Assembly: GCA_025358765.1 (NCBI GenBank)
Contig: JANYIG010000236.1
Coordinates: forward strand, 1-44,675
Direction: 5' to 3'
DNA length: 44,675 nucleotides
From: Candidatus Kapaibacterium sp.
GTDB taxonomy: Bacteria > Bacteroidota > Ignavibacteria > Kapaibacteriales > UBA4661
The notes under the pieces are model-generated. The model did not search any database, was not told where the DNA came from, and worked only from the letters and a program-made list of their open reading frames with translations. Each line of letters begins with the position of its first letter. The first letter of the stretch is position 1. Below are positions 10,278-19,493 of the stretch, in pieces. The translations under genes were made by a program, and so were the position numbers.

Positions 10278-13274
10278 TTACTTCTTGCCTTTCTTTTTTG
10301 CTCCAGTAGAGTCCTCAGCCACCGTTTTATTCCGTACTTCCAGAATATTGCGTAAAAAACGCCCTGTGTGCGATTGTTCTACGCGTGCCACTTGTTCCGG
10401 CGTACCAGCTGCAACCAAGTACCCACCTTGTTCACCTGCCTCTGGTCCGAGGTCAATAATCCAATCGGCGCATTTCATTACGTCGGTGTTGTGTTCTACG
10501 ATAAGCAAAGAATGACCACGTGAAACAAGTTGCTTAAAGCAATTAATGAGCTTGGAAATATCGTCAAAATGTAACCCTGTCGTTGGCTCGTCAAAGATAA
10601 ACAGCGTTGGTTCGCCTGTTTTTTCGAGCAGATGCGAGGCAAGTTTGATGCGCTGTGCTTCACCACCAGAAAGCGTGGTGCCGGGTTGCCCAAGCCGCAT
10701 ATAACCAAGCCCTACATCTTGCAATGCCTTCAAACGAGACGTGATGCGATGTTCGAGCTTGAAAAACTCCACACCCTCGTCCACCGTCATGTTCAGCACG
10801 TCAACGATGGATTTGCCATTAAAAAAGATGCCGTGCGCTTCGCGTTTGTAGCGTGTGCCTCTGCATTCTTCGCATTGAAGATAGAGGTCGGCAAGAAATT
10901 GCATCTCAATTTTGACCACGCCATCGCCCTGACATACCTCACAGCGTCCGCCCGGCACATTGAACGAAAACGAACCCGCTTTCCATCCGAGTTGTTTTGC
11001 GGCTTGCGTGTCTGCAAACAGGTCGCGGATAAAATCAAATGCTTTCGTGTAGGTGGCTGGCGTGGAGCGCGGCGATTTACCAATCGGCGATTGGTCTATC
11101 ATTTCAATTGCTGCAATATGTTCGCCGCCTTCGATGCCCGCACATCTACCAACAGAGCTGACGGATTGCCCGCGTTGCCGCAAAAGATTATTGTGCAGCA
11201 CTTCATAGACAAACGTAGATTTACCGCTCCCGCTTACGCCCGTCAACACACACATTAACCCAAGCGGAATCTCGATGTCCGTGCCTTTAAGGTTGTTTTC
11301 ACGCGGCTCACGGACGATGAGTTTTTTACCATTACCGTCAGCACGGATTGCGGGAACAGCAATCGCTGAAATACCCGCCAAATACCTTCCGGTGAGCGAG
11401 AGTTTTGATTGCATCACCTCTTCCGGCGTTCCTTGCGCCACAATCATACCGCCGTGTTCACCCGCACGTGGTCCCATATCCACGATAATGTCTGCGCGAC
11501 GCATAATATCAGCATCGTGTTCGACCACGATAACGGTGTTTCCTAAATTCCGTAATTTTTCGATGATAGTCGTCATACGTTCGGTGTCGCGCGGATGTAA
11601 TCCGATACTCGGTTCGTCGAGTACGTAGAGCGCCCCGACGAGCGATGAACCGATGCTTGTGGCAAGATTGATACGTTGCGTCTCGCCGCCGGAAAGCGTG
11701 TGTGCAAGTCGGTCAAGCGTTAAATATCCCAAACCGATGTCACACAGCAGCTTTAAGCGCGAGGTAATCTCCTTCAAAATTCGCTCTGCCACAAACACTT
11801 GATATTCCGTGAGCTTCAGGCTATTAAAAAATGCAAAAGCATCGTCTAAGGTCATCGAAACCACGTCGGCAACCGCTTTCCCGCCCACAAACACTTGCCG
11901 TGCGGAGAGCTTCAGGCGTGAACCGTTGCAATCGGCGCACCGCGTGTAGCCACGATAGCGGCTTGCCAATACACGATAGTGCATTTTGTGGGATTTCTGT
12001 TCAACCATTGCAAAAAAGCCTTTTATGCCCGCAAATTCATCGCGTCCGTCGCGAACAAATTTCATCTCGTCTTTTGAAAGTTGGTCAATCGGAACGTTCG
12101 TGCGGATGTTATAGCGTTTTGCTGCTGCGATTAAATCGTCTTGAAATTCCATTTGTGTTGGCGTTTGAAATGGCTGAATCGCACCCGCAGAGAGCGATTT
12201 ACGGCGGTCGGGAATCACTAAGTCTTCATCAATGCCAATGCTACGTCCGAATCCCTGACACGTGGGGCAGGCTCCAAAGGGGTTGTTGAACGAGAACAAG
12301 CGTGGGTCTGGTTCATCGTAGGTAATGCCACAGGTGCAGGTATTGCATTTGAACGTCGTACTAAAGCGAAACTCCGCACCCGTTGTGATGTTGCGAACCA
12401 CGCATGTGCCACGACCTTGTCGAAAAGCGATTTCCAGCGAGTCAGTCAGACGGGAAACTGCTTCAGGGTCATCACGAAACACAACACGGTCAACCAACAC
12501 ACACACGTCGTCTTTGCTGGTGTTTGGGGACAATGATGTTTCGTTGAGGTCAACAAGGTCATTCGGCGCATTGGAAAGTGTCACGCGAAAAAAGCCTTGT
12601 TGTCCTATATTATCCACCTCGTCTGCAAGCGAATGGTTCTCATGGTTGGAGAGCGGGAATAAGATGTACAGCCGTTCGTCGGGTTTTGCAGATTGTCGGA
12701 TATCGTTTAATGCCGATTCCGGTGTGTCTTTCCGCACGAGCATCGAACGCGCTTCGCAATAGGTCTCGCCGATGCGACCATAAAGCAGGCGTAGATAATC
12801 ATACACTTCTGTTTGCGTACCAACGGTGGAACGAGGGTTACGCGAGATAGTTTTTTGTTGAATGGCAATCGCAGGCGGAATGCCCATGATAACATCCACA
12901 TCGGGCTTGTTCATACGCTCCAAAAACTGCCGAGCGTAGGCAGAGAGCGACTCTACGAAGCGACGCTGCCCTTCGGCATAAATCGTATCGAATGCAAGCG
13001 ACGACTTTCCGGAGCCGCTCACACCCGTGATGACGATGAGCTTGTTGCGCGGTAAATCGAGCGAGATATTCTTGAGATTGTGTTCACGAGCGCCGCGTAC
13101 AGACAATATCCGCGTGTTGGGAGCATTCGTCGAGGCGATGGAAGTCACCGGACTGGCTTTGGGCGAAGTCGCAGATGCCGTTCCATTACTTGGTTTCGTT
13201 GTTGTCTTGGTGCTGGCTTTCGATGGGGTTTTCAAGGCTCTTGAGTCGAATGTGAGAGAAATGGCAAACCACAA
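10278..13274 (-). CDS. uvrA: excinuclease ABC subunit A
   Basis: [50 protein letters not shown], two ABC signature/Walker sets ([24 protein letters not shown]), CxxC zinc motifs. Confidence 0.98.
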   Translation of the reverse strand: MWFAISLTFDSRALKTPSKASTKTTTKPSNGTASATSPKASPVTSIASTNAPNTRILSVRGAREHNLKNISLDLPRNKLIVITGVSGSGKSSLAFDTIYAEGQRRFVESLSAYARQFLERMNKPDVDVIMGIPPAIAIQQKTISRNPRSTVGTQTEVYDYLRLLYGRIGETYCEARSMLVRKDTPESALNDIRQSAKPDERLYILFPLSNHENHSLADEVDNIGQQGFFRVTLSNAPNDLVDLNETSLSPNTSKDDVCVLVDRVVFRDDPEAVSRLTDSLEIAFRQGRGTCVVRNITTGAEFRFSTTFKCNTCTCGITYDEPDPRLFSFNNPFGACPTCQGFGRSIGIDEDLVIPDRRKSLSAGAIQPFQTPTQMEFQDDLIAAAKRYNIRTNVPIDQLSKDEMKFVRDGRDEFAGIKGFFAMVEQKSHKMHYRVLASRYRGYTRCADCNGSRLKLSARQVFVGGKAVADVVSMTLDDAFAFFNSLKLTEYQVFVAERILKEITSRLKLLCDIGLGYLTLDRLAHTLSGGETQRINLATSIGSSLVGALYVLDEPSIGLHPRDTERMTTIIEKLRNLGNTVIVVEHDADIMRRADIIVDMGPRAGEHGGMIVAQGTPEEVMQSKLSLTGRYLAGISAIAVPAIRADGNGKKLIVREPRENNLKGTDIEIPLGLMCVLTGVSGSGKSTFVYEVLHNNLLRQRGQSVSSVGRCAGIEGGEHIAAIEMIDQSPIGKSPRSTPATYTKAFDFIRDLFADTQAAKQLGWKAGSFSFNVPGGRCEVCQGDGVVKIEMQFLADLYLQCEECRGTRYKREAHGIFFNGKSIVDVLNMTVDEGVEFFKLEHRITSRLKALQDVGLGYMRLGQPGTTLSGGEAQRIKLASHLLEKTGEPTLFIFDEPTTGLHFDDISKLINCFKQLVSRGHSLLIVEHNTDVMKCADWIIDLGPEAGEQGGYLVAAGTPEQVARVEQSHTGRFLRNILEVRNKTVAEDSTGAKKKGKK

Positions 13275-13405
13275 ATCTATGAAAAATGCAGCTCATAGAG
13301 AAAAGAAGGGATGGGCAAGACAAGAAAAATGTAAAGAAATAACTTCGAGGTTGCTTTTTACAGAGTTTTAGCCGTATTTTTGTATCTGTACAACGACCAC
13401 AACAC

Positions 13406-13487
13406 GGAAGGCTCGCATAATGGTATTGCAGCGGTCTTGAAAACCGCCGGGCGTAAGCCTGTGAGAGTTCGAATCCCTCGCCTTCCG
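13406..13487 (+). tRNA. tRNA-Ser (anticodon TGA)
   Basis: Acceptor GGAAGGC/GCCTTCC, D-stem gca/tgc, anticodon arm gcggt-cTTGAaa-accgc (anticodon TGA), long variable arm gggc-gtaa-gcct, T-loop TTCGAAT. No encoded CCA. Confidence 0.95.
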
Positions 13488-13490
13488 CTT

Positions 13491-13530
13491 AAAAACGGCT
13501 TGAAACAATAAGGTTTAAGCCGTTTTTTTT
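13491..13530 (+). terminator. Rho-independent terminator after tRNA-Ser
   Basis: aaaaacggcttgaaac-aataag-gtttaagccgtttttttt: stem plus T-tract. Confidence 0.8.
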
Positions 13531-13587
13531 ATGTCTTAGGATTCAAGCTATTGTTATTTGAAGCGGCTTGTTATTTATTTTCCATAC

Positions 13588-13617
13588 ATAAAAGGGAACA
13601 ACCGAAGCTGTTCCCTT
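13588..13617 (-). terminator. Rho-independent terminator of SOD gene
   Basis: Minus strand AAGGGAACAGCTTCGGTTGTTCCCTTTTATG: 9-bp stem and T-run just past the SOD stop. Confidence 0.75.
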
Positions 13618-13656
13618 GCTACCTTTACTTATAAAACCTTCACATCAAACGTCGAA

Positions 13657-14283
13657 TTATTTCGCAAATTTTTTGTAGCGATCGTTAACACGACCCCAAT
13701 GCAAATTCGCAAAGAAGTTATCGAGATATTTCGCACGAGCCGGACCATCTTTGTGATAATAAGCGTGCTCGAACATGTCGCACGAAATGAGCGGAATGCC
13801 GCCCCAAATAGCTCCGTAGTGGTGTTCGTCCACCAACACGTTCAACACACGACCGCTATAAAGTTGGTCGAGCGTCAGCACAGCCCACCCCGATAGCTTT
13901 GAAGCAATAGCAGTTGCTTTGAAATCCGCTTTCCAGTTATCCAACGAGCCAAACTCTTTTTCGATTGCAGCCACAACATCTGCGCCTTTGCTCGTGTCGC
14001 CGTCGCCCCCAAGCACCTCCCAATAAACATCATGCAGCACAGTACCAGCATGATTCCATGTTTGGCGACGTTTAAGTTCCCCGAAGTCCGACCAATTACC
14101 GTTTGCGGCGGATTTATCCGCGTTTGGCAATGCTGCTTCGATTTTATTCAAAAACGTCACATAGCCCTTGTGGTGCGTGTTGTAGTGCCAGTCGGTGGTC
14201 TCTGGGGAGAGCAAATCTTTCAACACAGTTTTTGCTTCATCGTCCGAGTATGGACGCGGGTTAAATTTCCATTCGTATGCCAT
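13657..14283 (-). CDS. superoxide dismutase, Fe/Mn family
   Basis: MAYEWKFNPRPYSDDE...HYNTHHKGYVTFLN...WNHAGTVLHDVYWEVLGGDG...CDMFEHAYYHKDGPARAKYLDNFFANLHW. Confidence 0.93.
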   Translation of the reverse strand: MAYEWKFNPRPYSDDEAKTVLKDLLSPETTDWHYNTHHKGYVTFLNKIEAALPNADKSAANGNWSDFGELKRRQTWNHAGTVLHDVYWEVLGGDGDTSKGADVVAAIEKEFGSLDNWKADFKATAIASKLSGWAVLTLDQLYSGRVLNVLVDEHHYGAIWGGIPLISCDMFEHAYYHKDGPARAKYLDNFFANLHWGRVNDRYKKFAK

Positions 14284-14329
14284 TTGTATAGCTCCAGTTG
14301 GTTTTGAGTAAAAGAATGAGGGGTTAGTT

Positions 14330-14620
14330 TTAAGCGTCGTAATCAATCACCACATCTGCCGTAAGTGGGTGGGATTGGCACGTGAGTACGTAGCCATCAG
14401 CGATTTCTTCATCGGTGAGCGCCTCGCGGTCGTCCATCACGATGTCGCCGGAGAGTTTTTTTGCACGGCACGTGCAGCACGAACCGATTTGACAGGCGTA
14501 CGGAGGATCGAGGCTTTGGCGGACAGCCGCCGCAAGGATGGATTCGTCGGGTTCAACCGTGATAGTTGCTGTTTTGCCGTAGAGCGTTACTTTTACGTCG
14601 CGGGTTACAATGTCAGCCAT
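14330..14620 (-). CDS. plant-type [2Fe-2S] ferredoxin
   Basis: 96 aa with ACQIGSCCTCRAKKLSG...YVLTCQSHPLTADVVIDYDA (CxxxxCCxC...C), PaaE/ferredoxin C-domain-like. Confidence 0.9.
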   Translation of the reverse strand: MADIVTRDVKVTLYGKTATITVEPDESILAAAVRQSLDPPYACQIGSCCTCRAKKLSGDIVMDDREALTDEEIADGYVLTCQSHPLTADVVIDYDA

Positions 14621-14742
14621 TGGAAAATGTTGAAGTTGTTGGAGGGTAAATTTGAATTGTTTACGTAGAGTCTTTTAGTATTTAATAAAAAACGTTCAAC
14701 AAGAGAGTGCAAATGTACGAAAAATCACTCACACAATAGCCG

Positions 14743-15072
14743 TCACATAAAGCCAAGCTCAAGCATTGCCACTTCACTCATCATGCTTTTTTCCCATGTC
14801 GGCTCGAACACAACATCCACCAACGCATCCGCAACGTCTTTGACGGATTTGATACGCTCTTCCACATCGCCCGGCAGCGAGCCGGCAGCAGGGCAGTTGG
14901 GCGAAGTCAGCGTCATGTCAACATGAACGTGGTTTTGTTCATCTACCGTCACGGTATAAATCAGCCCAAGTTCGTAGATGTCCACTGGTATTTCGGGGTC
15001 GTAACACGTTTTGAGTACGCTAACGATGCGTTGCTCCATTTCAGGAATCGTGCCGTTGTTGATAAATTCCAT
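14743..15072 (-). CDS. SufT-like/MIP18 (DUF59) family Fe-S assembly protein
   Basis: VLKTCYDPEIPVDIYELGLIYTVTVDE..VHVDMTLTSPNCPAAGSLPGDVEERI..VKDV..VDVVFEPTW..SMMSEVAMLELGF. Confidence 0.92.
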   Translation of the reverse strand: MEFINNGTIPEMEQRIVSVLKTCYDPEIPVDIYELGLIYTVTVDEQNHVHVDMTLTSPNCPAAGSLPGDVEERIKSVKDVADALVDVVFEPTWEKSMMSEVAMLELGFM

Positions 15073-15084
15073 AATGATGATTAC

Positions 15085-15513
15085 TTACGCTTGCTGCTGC
15101 AAAAGCGAAAATGCGATGCCGTAGGTTTTGATTTTTTTTATCATAGACGCAAAGCCATTCGTTCTATTCGGCGAAAGGTGCGTATCTAAGCCAATTTTTT
15201 GAATAAAATCCGGCTGCGTGGCAATAATATCCTGCGGCGTTTGGTGGGAATATACCCTGAGCGCAAGTGCTACCAATCCTTTGACGATAGCTGCATCGGA
15301 ATCACCCTGAAACACAACCTTGCCGTCGTTGAATTCCGCATGGAGCCACACTTGCGACTGGCATCCGCGCACTTTATTGTCCTCCGTGTGCAATTCGTCG
15401 GACATCGGCGGGATGTCTTTGCCGAGCTTGATGATATGACGATATTTGTCTTCCCAATCGTCGTAGCCGGAAAATTCTTGAACGATGAGGTTTTGTGCTT
15501 CGAGTGCTGTCAT
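15085..15513 (-). CDS. sufE: SufE family cysteine desulfuration protein
   Basis: YDDWEDKYRHIIKLGKDIPPM...NKVRGCQSQVWL...DSDAAIVKGLVALALRVYSHQTPQDI...FIQKIGLDTHLSPNRTNGFASMIKKIK. Confidence 0.95.
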   Translation of the reverse strand: MTALEAQNLIVQEFSGYDDWEDKYRHIIKLGKDIPPMSDELHTEDNKVRGCQSQVWLHAEFNDGKVVFQGDSDAAIVKGLVALALRVYSHQTPQDIIATQPDFIQKIGLDTHLSPNRTNGFASMIKKIKTYGIAFSLLQQQA

Positions 15514-15595
15514 TGGTTATTCCTTGAAATTCTGCTTTGCAATATCGTGTACGCCTGTATGGACGCAATATTCACGGCATGATTTTACTTTTTAT

Positions 15596-15892
15596 TTACT
15601 TCTGTCGCGCCGAGGTCTCCAAATGCGTAATGCGTCGTTCGTGGTCGGCGTAGATATCCGCGCTTATGCCCGCAGCTCGCGCTACCTGCACAAGAGATTC
15701 ACGCAAATGGTCAACTGCTTCGATGGTCGCGTCTGTCTTAGCATTCAACTTCACCAATTCAAGCCGGACGTATCGTTGCTCTTCACGCATCCCGTTCAAT
15801 TCCTCGCGTACGCCACTCAATTCCTCGCGCATTCCACGCTGCTCATGAAGCATTTCTGCTAAAAGCTCAATAATACGTTCATCGCTCGACAT
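15596..15892 (-). CDS. hypothetical coiled-coil protein
   Basis: 98 aa; repeated 'MREELSGVREELNGMREEQRYVRLELVKLNAKTDATIEAVDHLRESL' heptad-like pattern. Confidence 0.7.
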   Translation of the reverse strand: MSSDERIIELLAEMLHEQRGMREELSGVREELNGMREEQRYVRLELVKLNAKTDATIEAVDHLRESLVQVARAAGISADIYADHERRITHLETSARQK

Positions 15893-15978
15893 AATGCCTC
15901 CAAAATAGACAGTAAATATTCGCCTGCGTCTGCAAATCTACACAAAAAAACACTATTTTCCTTTGCTTACTGCCTCTG

Positions 15979-18720
15979 TTACTGCTTCACAAGCAATACG
16001 CGCTGCACCGCACCGGTGCTTGTTTTTACGGTACAAAAGTACGTCCCCTGCGCCCACGTAGCACCTACCACCTCTCGCATGTGCGAGCCTTGTGCCTGCC
16101 AACCTTCATCCATCACCAGCACCACACGCCCCAGCGCATCATACACCGTCATACTTACTTGTGTAGCACTTTCTAAGGTGTATTCTATCGTGGTGCTTTC
16201 GCTGAAAGGTTGGGGGTAAGCGCGGGTTGGAAAATTTTGTTTATCTACTGACACTGATGATATATCGGCTCCATGCACGATTGCTCCACTTAATGGTGCT
16301 AATATAATGCTAAAACTCATCTGATTTTGCCGCTTAATTTGAAGATTTCCAAGAACTAAATCTGGACGAATAATCTCGAATGGTCCCGCATTTATTGTTG
16401 TTGAGGCGGTATCACTCGTTAGATTGAAAATAACAATGTCTCCTGAGTTAGCATATACTTGGTTGATTATACTACGACCAGGATAGAAGCGCATTAATAC
16501 CAAGACATTATTGTTGCTTGTTTCTAATTTTGTTAAAGGTTGTTCTCTTAGACTTGCGCTAAAATATTTTTTAGACTGTAACAGCTGTTTGTAAAACTCA
16601 CTCAACCCCTTATCAAAATTCATGTCATCCACAGGGCGCGTGAATGCTGGCGAATGCGAGGCGGCTTGCGGAGCGAACGTGATATCCTCCCAGTTCATGG
16701 GCATTCGGTCGTCGGGGTCATTGCCGCCCCACAGCCCAGATTCTGTGCCGTAATACAGCATCGGCGCACCCACATACGTTGCTTGAAACAGCGCAATAAG
16801 TTTTTGCAGGTCGCGTTCCGGCTGCGTTGGTTTGCGGATTTGGTACGACGGTCGCCCCCATGCGTTGTTCGTGATGCCGGAAAGTGTGTTGTTCACAGTC
16901 ATCGAGGACAAACGCTCGGTGTCGTGCGAGTCCATCATGTTTTGCAACACCGCCTGAACGTCCGGCGAATAGGCGCTCCTACGCTGTTCCATCGTCTTCC
17001 AAAAATCCTGCGCCGTACCTTTTTGATTGACGAAAAAATCCTTCACAGGCAGCGTAAACGCCCAATAGTTCATCACCGCAGAAAAATTGCCGTTTTTGAC
17101 GGTCGCGGGCGAAGCATCCGTCCAGATTTCGGCGGTCGTGTAGGCATTTGGGTTTAGGCGGCGCACGTAGGCGTTCCACTCGTTCCAAAACGGCGTGGGC
17201 ATGTACGGCACAACGTCCAAACGCCAGCCATCTATGCCGTCGGACGGATCGCCATCACCATTCGGATCCATCCAACGTTTGGTGATGTCGAAGATGTATT
17301 GTTTCGGAGCATCCGCAAGCGTCCGTCCGTCGGCGCTGCGGGCAAATTCCGGCAACGACGTAAAACCTTCCCAGCTTTTGTACGCGAACTCATTTTGCGG
17401 CGTAGCGGGGTCGTCGAACTTGTTCACAACGTACCAATCTTTGAAGCGCGAGGCTTGCTGGTTTTTCTGAAGGTCTTGAAACGCATAAAATCTGCGCCCT
17501 GTGTGGTTAAACACGCCGTCAATGATGACGCGCAGCCCTCGTTTTTTTGCCTCGCCAAGGAATTTCAGAAATAGCGAATCGGCGCTCGTCCATTTCCACG
17601 TTTTTGGGTCGTAAGGCGCAGCACTGGCGTTTTCGCGGGCTATCTGCTCCAAATCTGCTTTTGGGTTCGGTCCGAAATATGGGTCAATGTGGTGATGTGC
17701 GTTGCCGTCGTATTTGTGCAGGGAGTTCGCGTAGAACATCGGATTTAAGTATAGTGCCGTAATACCAAGGTCTTTGAGGTAATCTAACTTGTCTATCATG
17801 CCCTGAATATCGCCCCCGTAGCGGCGGTGGAAAATAGCATTTGTATAAAAACTGCTGCCAAATTCTTTCTCCCAATCATCGCGGGTGAACCAATCGCTGC
17901 CCCAATCCTTCACGCGCCACTTGTCGGACACACCGTTGCCGAGTTCCAAACTCTCGCGGGTTGGGTCGTTGGATTTATCGCCATTACGGAAGCGTTCGGG
18001 GAAAATCTGATACCAGACAACATCCTTCGCCCACGACGGCACGGCATTGATGAACGAAAGAAACGTATAGGAAAGAGCATTTCCGGCATTATCGCTGGCA
18101 ACAATCCTGTATGTTCGACTGCGAGGCTGCGGCGAAGGCAGCGTATAGCGTAGAAGGCGTGTTGAGGTGTTGAACGTAGGTAAAACATTCGTCGAGTCAT
18201 TGTCAATCACAAGCGAAAGCCGTGTGACGGTGCTTGCCCCAACAATGCTGGCATTCACAGCTGTAACAGTTCCCTGCGCGTTTGTGTCGAGCGCCGGTTG
18301 GAACACAAAAAAATTCGAGACCTGTAGCGCAGAATTTTGATCGTTGCCTTCTTGCACATCGTTGAGCGGGTCAGGTGTCCACGTGTACTGCGAACCAGAT
18401 TGATTCGTGTGGTACTGGAATTTGTATAAATATTTTTTGCCGAGGTTCAGTTGCAGCGTTTTCGTCCAAGCGCCAGATGCCGCATCATAGCTCATTTCTG
18501 AAGGCGCTCCGGCAATAATTGCGCCACCACTATTTGGTCCCCAATTGTTGAACTCGCCCGGCACAAAGGCTCGAACGTAGAGCTTTTGCGGATCGGCAAA
18601 GCGGAAGGTCACGGGAGTAGTTTGTGCAGATAGTGATATTGCAAGGACAAGCATCGCGCAAATGATACAAGCCAGAACCTTGAGTTGATAAGGCTTGGAG
18701 AAAGACGTGACGGTATTCAT
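15979..18720 (-). CDS. secreted alpha-amylase-family glycoside hydrolase (GH13) with N-terminal glycogen-binding-like domain and T9SS C-terminal sorting domain
   Basis: 'VRAFVPGEFNNWGPN' (CBM48-like), 'VWYQIFPERFRNGD', 'YLKDLGITALYLNPMF', 'RGLRVIIDGVFNHTG', 'DGWRLDVV', 'MDSHDTERL'. C-terminal 'ARAYPQPFSESTTIEYTLESATQVSMTVYDALGRVV...QGTYFCTVKT'. Confidence 0.95.
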   Translation of the reverse strand: MNTVTSFSKPYQLKVLACIICAMLVLAISLSAQTTPVTFRFADPQKLYVRAFVPGEFNNWGPNSGGAIIAGAPSEMSYDAASGAWTKTLQLNLGKKYLYKFQYHTNQSGSQYTWTPDPLNDVQEGNDQNSALQVSNFFVFQPALDTNAQGTVTAVNASIVGASTVTRLSLVIDNDSTNVLPTFNTSTRLLRYTLPSPQPRSRTYRIVASDNAGNALSYTFLSFINAVPSWAKDVVWYQIFPERFRNGDKSNDPTRESLELGNGVSDKWRVKDWGSDWFTRDDWEKEFGSSFYTNAIFHRRYGGDIQGMIDKLDYLKDLGITALYLNPMFYANSLHKYDGNAHHHIDPYFGPNPKADLEQIARENASAAPYDPKTWKWTSADSLFLKFLGEAKKRGLRVIIDGVFNHTGRRFYAFQDLQKNQQASRFKDWYVVNKFDDPATPQNEFAYKSWEGFTSLPEFARSADGRTLADAPKQYIFDITKRWMDPNGDGDPSDGIDGWRLDVVPYMPTPFWNEWNAYVRRLNPNAYTTAEIWTDASPATVKNGNFSAVMNYWAFTLPVKDFFVNQKGTAQDFWKTMEQRRSAYSPDVQAVLQNMMDSHDTERLSSMTVNNTLSGITNNAWGRPSYQIRKPTQPERDLQKLIALFQATYVGAPMLYYGTESGLWGGNDPDDRMPMNWEDITFAPQAASHSPAFTRPVDDMNFDKGLSEFYKQLLQSKKYFSASLREQPLTKLETSNNNVLVLMRFYPGRSIINQVYANSGDIVIFNLTSDTASTTINAGPFEIIRPDLVLGNLQIKRQNQMSFSIILAPLSGAIVHGADISSVSVDKQNFPTRAYPQPFSESTTIEYTLESATQVSMTVYDALGRVVLVMDEGWQAQGSHMREVVGATWAQGTYFCTVKTSTGAVQRVLLVKQ

Positions 18721-18816
18721 ATCCTGTGAATAGTGAGGGCATTGATAAAAACCATGATGGGCAACGATATAATGAGCGTTAGGGCTGGTTGAAAGGAACA
18801 GCAGACCTTCGAAAGC

Positions 18817-19308
18817 TCATGCAAAAACTTCTTCAACGGGAAAGTGGATATCCAACGCCTCGTCCACGATGTCGCCTTCGGTGAAAAAACGTGGTTTTGC
18901 GCTTGCGTGAAGAATAGCAACCGTTTCCAGGGCGGGCAGGACTATCCACACAGAGCGCACACCAGCGGCAAAATATTGTTCTGCTTTTGCCTTCATCGTA
19001 TCCACCGATTGCGAAGGTGATTGAATCTCAATAGCAAGCAGTGGCGGAATGGTCATTTCTGTTTCGTTCACGTGCCAGTTGGAGGCATCGTTTGCATAGA
19101 GCGCAATATCCGGCACGAGTTTTTCATCAAGCAGTCGCAGCGAAAGCTCTGATAATGCCCGATACGCCGTTCCATAATACGTTCTGAGCAAAAAAATGAG
19201 GTTGCTCTGTGCAATGGCATGAGATTTTCCGGGCATAGGTTTCCCTCGTTCAATTTCGTATTCCGAAAGAACTTCTACTTCATCTTCTATTGCTGCGACA
19301 GCTTCCAT
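18817..19308 (-). CDS. Uma2 (DUF820) family putative endonuclease
   Basis: YEIERGKPMPGKSHAIAQSNLIFLLRTYY...KLVPDIALY...PPLLAIEIQSPSQSVDTMKAKAEQYFAAGVRSVWIVLP. Confidence 0.88.
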   Translation of the reverse strand: MEAVAAIEDEVEVLSEYEIERGKPMPGKSHAIAQSNLIFLLRTYYGTAYRALSELSLRLLDEKLVPDIALYANDASNWHVNETEMTIPPLLAIEIQSPSQSVDTMKAKAEQYFAAGVRSVWIVLPALETVAILHASAKPRFFTEGDIVDEALDIHFPVEEVFA

Positions 19309-19365
19309 AGCGCATCCTGACTACAACGTAAGGTATTCGATTCATTATTAGGTAGCTCGTCCACA

Positions 19366-19477
19366 GTACACGACAACTTTTTGTCACATTGCCCGCCAAG
19401 CCTGATAACAAGGGAGCATGCTCCCTTGTTCGATAAAGCGTGTATCCGTCAGGGTTGGAAGTGATTTTGTCGTGTAC
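19366..19477. repeat. MITE-like nested inverted repeat (11-bp ends gtacacgacaa/ttgtcgtgtac; central 24-bp perfect palindrome)
   Basis: gtacacgacaa at 19366-19376, reverse complement at 19467-19477; aacaagggagcatgctcccttgtt at 19407-19430. Confidence 0.7.
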
Positions 19478-19493
19478 CATATAGCTCGCCACA

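Noticed and set aside
10632-11258. 208-aa plus-strand ORF opposite uvrA
   Set aside because: Antisense to highly conserved UvrA ABC region; composition not protein-like.
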